Shown here one piece after another: positions 60,657 through 64,000 of a stretch of 64,000 nt of DNA (its first letter is position 1; every line of letters starts with the position of its first letter). The translations under genes and the position numbers were made by a program. The notes beneath the pieces were generated by a model, which saw only the letters and a list, made by a program, of their open reading frames with translations, did no database searches and was not told where the DNA came from. Source of the stretch: Pararheinheimera sp030824435 (GTDB lineage Bacteria; Pseudomonadota; Gammaproteobacteria; Enterobacterales; Alteromonadaceae); contig OW818678.1 in NCBI GenBank assembly GCA_942493115.1, forward strand, positions 1 to 64,000. The letters are read 5' to 3'.

Positions 60657-61345
60657 TGAAATTACGGCCGCCGGCGCAGGGTTTCACTCTGGTGGAAATT
60701 CTGCTGGTTATTTTGTTAATTGGACTGCTGGCGGCTTCAGTAGTCATTAGTTTTACCGGTGAAAGCCGCGATAAAAAGCTGGCAAAACAAACAGAACAAC
60801 TACAGCTGCTGATTCAGCTGGCTTCTGAAACCGCCATGCTAAAACAGCAGGAGCTGGGTTTGTATCTGGATGACGAAGGCTACAGGTTTATGCTGTTTAA
60901 AGACGAAAAGTGGCACAGCATCCGTGAACCTAAAGCATTACGCAGTTACAAATTTGCTGAGGGTATTGAGTTTGAGCTGGAGCTCGAAGGCCTGGAGTGG
61001 AGTGAAGGCAATTTGCTCAGTCAGGTTGAATGGCAGGAAGAAGACAAACTGTTTGAAGAAAACAGTTTTGATGAAATTGATGCTGCCAAAGAACGTGAAA
61101 AACAACAAGAAGACAGCAAAGACCCAAATAAAAAAGCCACAGCGCCGCTAAAAACTGGTTTTGTTACCGAACCGCGCAAAAAAGGTGACCCGGCACAACC
61201 GCAGATTTTTATTTTGTCTTCAGGTGAAATTACCCCATTTTTATTAACGCTAAAAGAAAACAGCGAAAATCCTGCATGGAAACAGCATCTTAAAGCTGTG
61301 TTTAGTATTCCGCTGGAGCGGGGCGAGGTGGAACTTGATCGCTAA
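60656..61345 (+). CDS. gspH: Minor pseudopilin GspH
   Basis: Minor pseudopilin near the tip of the pseudopilus, 229 residues. The prepilin cut is after Gly9 before FTLVEILLVILLIGLLAAS. It is longer than the usual 165-195 residues because of a charged, low-complexity segment at about 126-180 (EEDKLFEENSFDE, EREKQQEDSKDPNKK). The start overlaps the gspG stop by one base; the 3' end overlaps gspI by 11 bases. Confidence 0.93.
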   Translation: MKLRPPAQGFTLVEILLVILLIGLLAASVVISFTGESRDKKLAKQTEQLQLLIQLASETAMLKQQELGLYLDDEGYRFMLFKDEKWHSIREPKALRSYKFAEGIEFELELEGLEWSEGNLLSQVEWQEEDKLFEENSFDEIDAAKEREKQQEDSKDPNKKATAPLKTGFVTEPRKKGDPAQPQIFILSSGEITPFLLTLKENSENPAWKQHLKAVFSIPLERGEVELDR

Positions 61346-61748
61346 GCTACAGCAAAAGTTAGCCGCTAAGTCAGGCCAAAGTGGTTTTACCCTGATTGAA
61401 CTTTTGGTAGCCATGGCTATTTTTGCCATTGCCGGCGTTGCCGTGATGCGCGCCACTACTGAACATATTCGTGCTGTCACTCAGCTGGAAGAAATGACTT
61501 TTGCCAGTTTTATTGCCGAAAATCAGTTGCAGCTAAACCGGCTGGAACAAAAATGGCCGCCTGAAGCAAAAAAGCAGGGTGAAGTAAAAATGGCTAACCG
61601 CATGTGGTTATGGCAACAAAGCAGTCTGGAAACCGCAGATCCGAATTTTCGTCAGATCAAAGTCACTGTCAGTCCATTGGAAGAACCTGGCAGGGTAATT
61701 TATAGCCTGCAGACTTTTGTCGGCAAACCTGAGCGCGATAAAGAATGA
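61335..61748 (+). CDS. gspI: Minor pseudopilin GspI
   Basis: Minor pseudopilin that nucleates the pseudopilus tip with GspJ and GspK, 137 residues. The prepilin cut is after Gly17 before FTLIELLVAMAIFAIAGVAV. No ATG occurs before the cleavage site in frame; a TTG at 61335 is the best start, with GAGGTGG upstream inside gspH. The C-terminus overlaps gspJ by four bases (ATGA). Confidence 0.92.
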   Translation: MIAKLQQKLAAKSGQSGFTLIELLVAMAIFAIAGVAVMRATTEHIRAVTQLEEMTFASFIAENQLQLNRLEQKWPPEAKKQGEVKMANRMWLWQQSSLETADPNFRQIKVTVSPLEEPGRVIYSLQTFVGKPERDKE

Positions 61749-62374
61749 GCCAACTGCAGATGGCAGCGCCAGGCCAAAGGGGTTTTACTTTTATTGAAAT
61801 GTTGCTGGCAACCGCCATTTTTGCTTTGGTTGGGCTGGCATCTGTGGCTGTGCTGGACAGTGTGACCCGCAGTGACACAGCTTCACAGGCGGCGCTGGCA
61901 AGGTTACAAAAGTTGCAACAAGTGATGATGTTGCTGGAGCGGGATCTGTGGCAAGTAGCGCCAAGGCAAATCCGGGTGAGTGGTGAAGCGCCAAATAAAG
62001 TGATGTTGGCCGGTGTGCCAAATTGGCTGGAAAGTGACGATGATGGCGTGTCATTCAGCCATGCCGGCTGGACTAATCCCGGCATGGTGTTGCCGCGCAG
62101 TGAAGTACAGTTGGTTGGGTATCGACTTAAAGAAAACAAACTGGAACGGCTGTTTTATTTATTTCCTGATGCTGTGACCGGCACTGAACCACAAATCCAG
62201 CTGCTGCTTGAAGATATCGACAGTTTTAAAATCACCTATCTGGATCAGGAAGGCGCCTGGCAAGACAGCTGGGTACAGGAGAAGATGCCAAAGGCTTTAA
62301 AAATGGTGATTACCCAACAAAGCACCGGTGAGTTTGAGCGTATTTTTACCTTACCTGCCGGGCTAACCCAATGA
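61745..62374 (+). CDS. gspJ: Minor pseudopilin GspJ
   Basis: Minor pseudopilin of the tip trimer, 209 residues. The prepilin cut is after Gly13 before FTFIEMLLATAIFALVGLASV. The globular domain includes QVMMLLERDLWQVAPRQIR, a family block. It overlaps gspI and gspK by four bases each (ATGA), showing translational coupling. Confidence 0.95.
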   Translation: MSQLQMAAPGQRGFTFIEMLLATAIFALVGLASVAVLDSVTRSDTASQAALARLQKLQQVMMLLERDLWQVAPRQIRVSGEAPNKVMLAGVPNWLESDDDGVSFSHAGWTNPGMVLPRSEVQLVGYRLKENKLERLFYLFPDAVTGTEPQIQLLLEDIDSFKITYLDQEGAWQDSWVQEKMPKALKMVITQQSTGEFERIFTLPAGLTQ

Positions 62375-63516
62375 AAACCAGATTACTGCCGGTGATGATG
62401 CCACGGCCACAGCTGATCACAGCCAAACGGCAACAGCGCGGAGTAGCGCTGATTGCAGTGATGATGGTGGTGGCGCTGGTGGTGGTGATTGCGGTCAGCA
62501 TGAGCGGTCGCCTGCAGCTGCAGTTGCAGCGCCAATTGAACCTGATGGAAAGGCAACAGGCGTTATGGCTGGCGCTTGGTGCTGAAGAATTTAGCCGGCA
62601 GTTGATCAGAAGTTCAGCTGCCGGCAAAGACAGCGTTAATCTGAGTCAGCCATGGGCGGCCGAAGGCGCCACTTTCCCGGTGGAGCAAGGCAGTATCAGC
62701 GGAAAAATTACTGATTTACAAGGTTGTTTTAACTTAAATTCCTTGCAGCTGCCGCCAAAAACAGCTGGCGCACCTAATAGTGATGCTGAGCAAAATCGCA
62801 GCCCGGAGGGAGAGGTCGCTGGCGCGGATAAAACCGACGAACAGAATAAACCACAACAGCCAAGGCCGAATAACAACAGAACAGGCCTGGTGCAAACACC
62901 GGCGCAGCAAGCCATGCAAAGATTGCTGGAACAATCAGCCGCTGATTTATCGATGCCAGCTGAATATCTGGTGGCGCGTCTGACCGACTGGCTGGATGCA
63001 GACAATCAGCTGCAAAGTGCCGGTGGTGCTGAAGAAAACGACTATGCGGCACTTGAGTTTCCTTATTACAGTGCGAACAGTCTGATGGTGAGTAAGTCGG
63101 AGCTGCGGCAAATTCTGGATGTCACACCAGCTGATTATGCGCTGGTGGCGCCTTTGGTCTGTGTGATACCTCAGCAGCCGTTGTTGCAGCTGAATGTAAA
63201 TACAGTGACTGAAGCCCAGGCGGCAGTGTTGGCCGGCATGATACCAGGCCTGGCTATTGATGACGCCCAGTCGTTAATTAATGGCCGGCCGGAAAAAGGT
63301 TTTGATAGTCTGGATCAGTTCTGGGCCAGCAGCCAGTTGAGTGGTCTGGCGATACCAGAAGAAGTCAAAACCATGTTTAGTGTAAAGTCGCGTTATTTCC
63401 AGGCTGAGCTGACGGTACAGTTAGCAGACAGCAGTTTTAAATTGACCTCGGTATTTAAAGTTGATGACAATCAAGCAGTACAAGTGGTCGCTCGGCGCTT
63501 TGGAGGCCCAGGGTGA
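62371..63516 (+). CDS. gspK: Minor pseudopilin GspK
   Basis: Large tip pseudopilin, 381 residues, capping the pseudopilus. The prepilin cut is after Gly24 before VALIAVMMVVALVVVIAVS; residue +5 is Val/Ala rather than Glu, as is known for GspK. A Pro/Asn/Gln-rich insertion lies at about 129-172 (PPKTAGAPNSDAEQNRSPEG). The helical domain NVNTVTEAQAAVLAGMIPGL is typical. It overlaps gspL by four bases (GTGA). Confidence 0.95.
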   Translation: MKTRLLPVMMPRPQLITAKRQQRGVALIAVMMVVALVVVIAVSMSGRLQLQLQRQLNLMERQQALWLALGAEEFSRQLIRSSAAGKDSVNLSQPWAAEGATFPVEQGSISGKITDLQGCFNLNSLQLPPKTAGAPNSDAEQNRSPEGEVAGADKTDEQNKPQQPRPNNNRTGLVQTPAQQAMQRLLEQSAADLSMPAEYLVARLTDWLDADNQLQSAGGAEENDYAALEFPYYSANSLMVSKSELRQILDVTPADYALVAPLVCVIPQQPLLQLNVNTVTEAQAAVLAGMIPGLAIDDAQSLINGRPEKGFDSLDQFWASSQLSGLAIPEEVKTMFSVKSRYFQAELTVQLADSSFKLTSVFKVDDNQAVQVVARRFGGPG

Positions 63517-64000
63517 ATGAACAACTGATAATCCGGCTTGGCAGTGTGGCCAATGCGCCGGTCGACTGGCTGGTCTGGTCGGCACTGAATGAAGAAATAA
63601 TTGCCAGTGGCCGTTTAGCCGGCGCCGATGATTTGCCTGCGTTGGCGCAGCGTCTTGGCCAACGCCCTGTGGTGGCCTTAGTGCCGGCCTGTGATGTGGT
63701 GCTGAAAACTGTGCCTTTGCCAGGCAAACCTAATCGTCAGCTGCTGCAGGCGCTGCCTTTTATGCTGGAAGAAGATCAGGCCGAAGATATTGAGCAGCTG
63801 TTGTTGTTACAAGGCCAGACCTTGCAGCAGGACGGTCAATACAGTCAGCAAGTGGCCGTAGTGCGCCGTGCCATGATGGAGCAGTGGCTGGCATGGTTAC
63901 AACAAGCAGGTTTTTCTGTGCAGCGGATGGTGCCCGACGCTTTATTGTTGCCCGATGCTGAACTACCGCTGGTGCTTGAATTGTCGGGTCAGTGGTTGTT
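63513..64000 (+). CDS. gspL: Type II secretion protein GspL (N-terminal part, cut by window end)
   Basis: Inner-membrane partner recruiting GspE, truncated here by the window edge, not by mutation. The 162 visible residues start at GTG 63513 (MNEQLIIRLGSVANAP), which overlaps the gspK stop. They form the start of the actin-like cytoplasmic domain, with VPLPGKPNRQLLQALPFMLEEDQAEDIEQL typical of GspL. gspM and perhaps gspN are expected beyond the window. Confidence 0.92.
   Translation, partial: MNEQLIIRLGSVANAPVDWLVWSALNEEIIASGRLAGADDLPALAQRLGQRPVVALVPACDVVLKTVPLPGKPNRQLLQALPFMLEEDQAEDIEQLLLLQGQTLQQDGQYSQQVAVVRRAMMEQWLAWLQQAGFSVQRMVPDALLLPDAELPLVLELSGQWL

Noticed and set aside
1..64000. Mobile elements, CRISPR arrays, prophage, restriction or toxin-antitoxin systems
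   Set aside because: None found; the EVE-domain gene alone is not evidence of a defence island, and gene content and codon use look uniform.

Overview
The window reads as a contiguous stretch of core chromosome from a marine or freshwater gammaproteobacterium, most like the Alteromonadales/Rheinheimera group. This is inferred from close protein resemblance to E. coli and Shewanella (Rho, RhlB, GppA, LexA, OmpR, EnvZ, PckA), from the gene order, and from a mid-range base composition. I see no rRNA, tRNA, CRISPR array, transposase, integrase or prophage gene.

Region by region. (1) 1-9 kb: a DUF3083-like protein, a small gene broken by an in-frame amber codon, NADH dehydrogenase II (ndh), then rho and trxA facing away from rhlB-gppA. 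(2) 8-18 kb, minus strand: a long run ubiE-ubiJ-ubiB-tatA-tatB-tatC-(exported protein)-tatD-(diguanylate cyclase)-hemB, joining ubiquinone synthesis, Tat export and heme synthesis. Upstream of it lie an AlkC-type DNA glycosylase and a second GGDEF protein. (3) 18-26 kb: a DUF885 lipoprotein, three small or uncharacterised genes, tesB, plsB and lexA with two SOS boxes. (4) 26-35 kb: a complete aa3-type cytochrome c oxidase locus (coxB, coxA, cox11, coxC, DUF2909, SURF1, a CxxxC membrane protein, ctaA, ctaB, SCO). (5) 34-42 kb: a polysaccharide deacetylase, nfuA with a predicted IscR site, an M14 carboxypeptidase, comF/bioH, then a mini flagellar-like protein beside a SprA-like metalloprotease. 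(6) 42-54 kb: tex, greB, ompR-envZ, pckA, hslO-hslR, the order known from E. coli, with a thiolase, an MscS channel and two small exported proteins inserted between greB and ompR. (7) 54-64 kb: the type II secretion operon gspC-D-E-F-G-H-I-J-K and the first 488 bases of gspL, cut by the window end.

Most genes are housekeeping and many are translationally coupled by overlaps of 1 to 35 bases. I do not see a clear new multi-gene system. The most interesting leads are small: the amber-interrupted gene at 1337-1636, the diguanylate cyclase inside the tat-hemB run, the SCO-like CxxxC protein of the oxidase locus, the paired palindromes over the promoter of the mini flagellar-like gene, the internally duplicated four-cysteine exported protein, and the IscR-like site at nfuA. 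Coordinates of start codons were adjusted by hand where a ribosome binding site or family alignment favoured an internal start.
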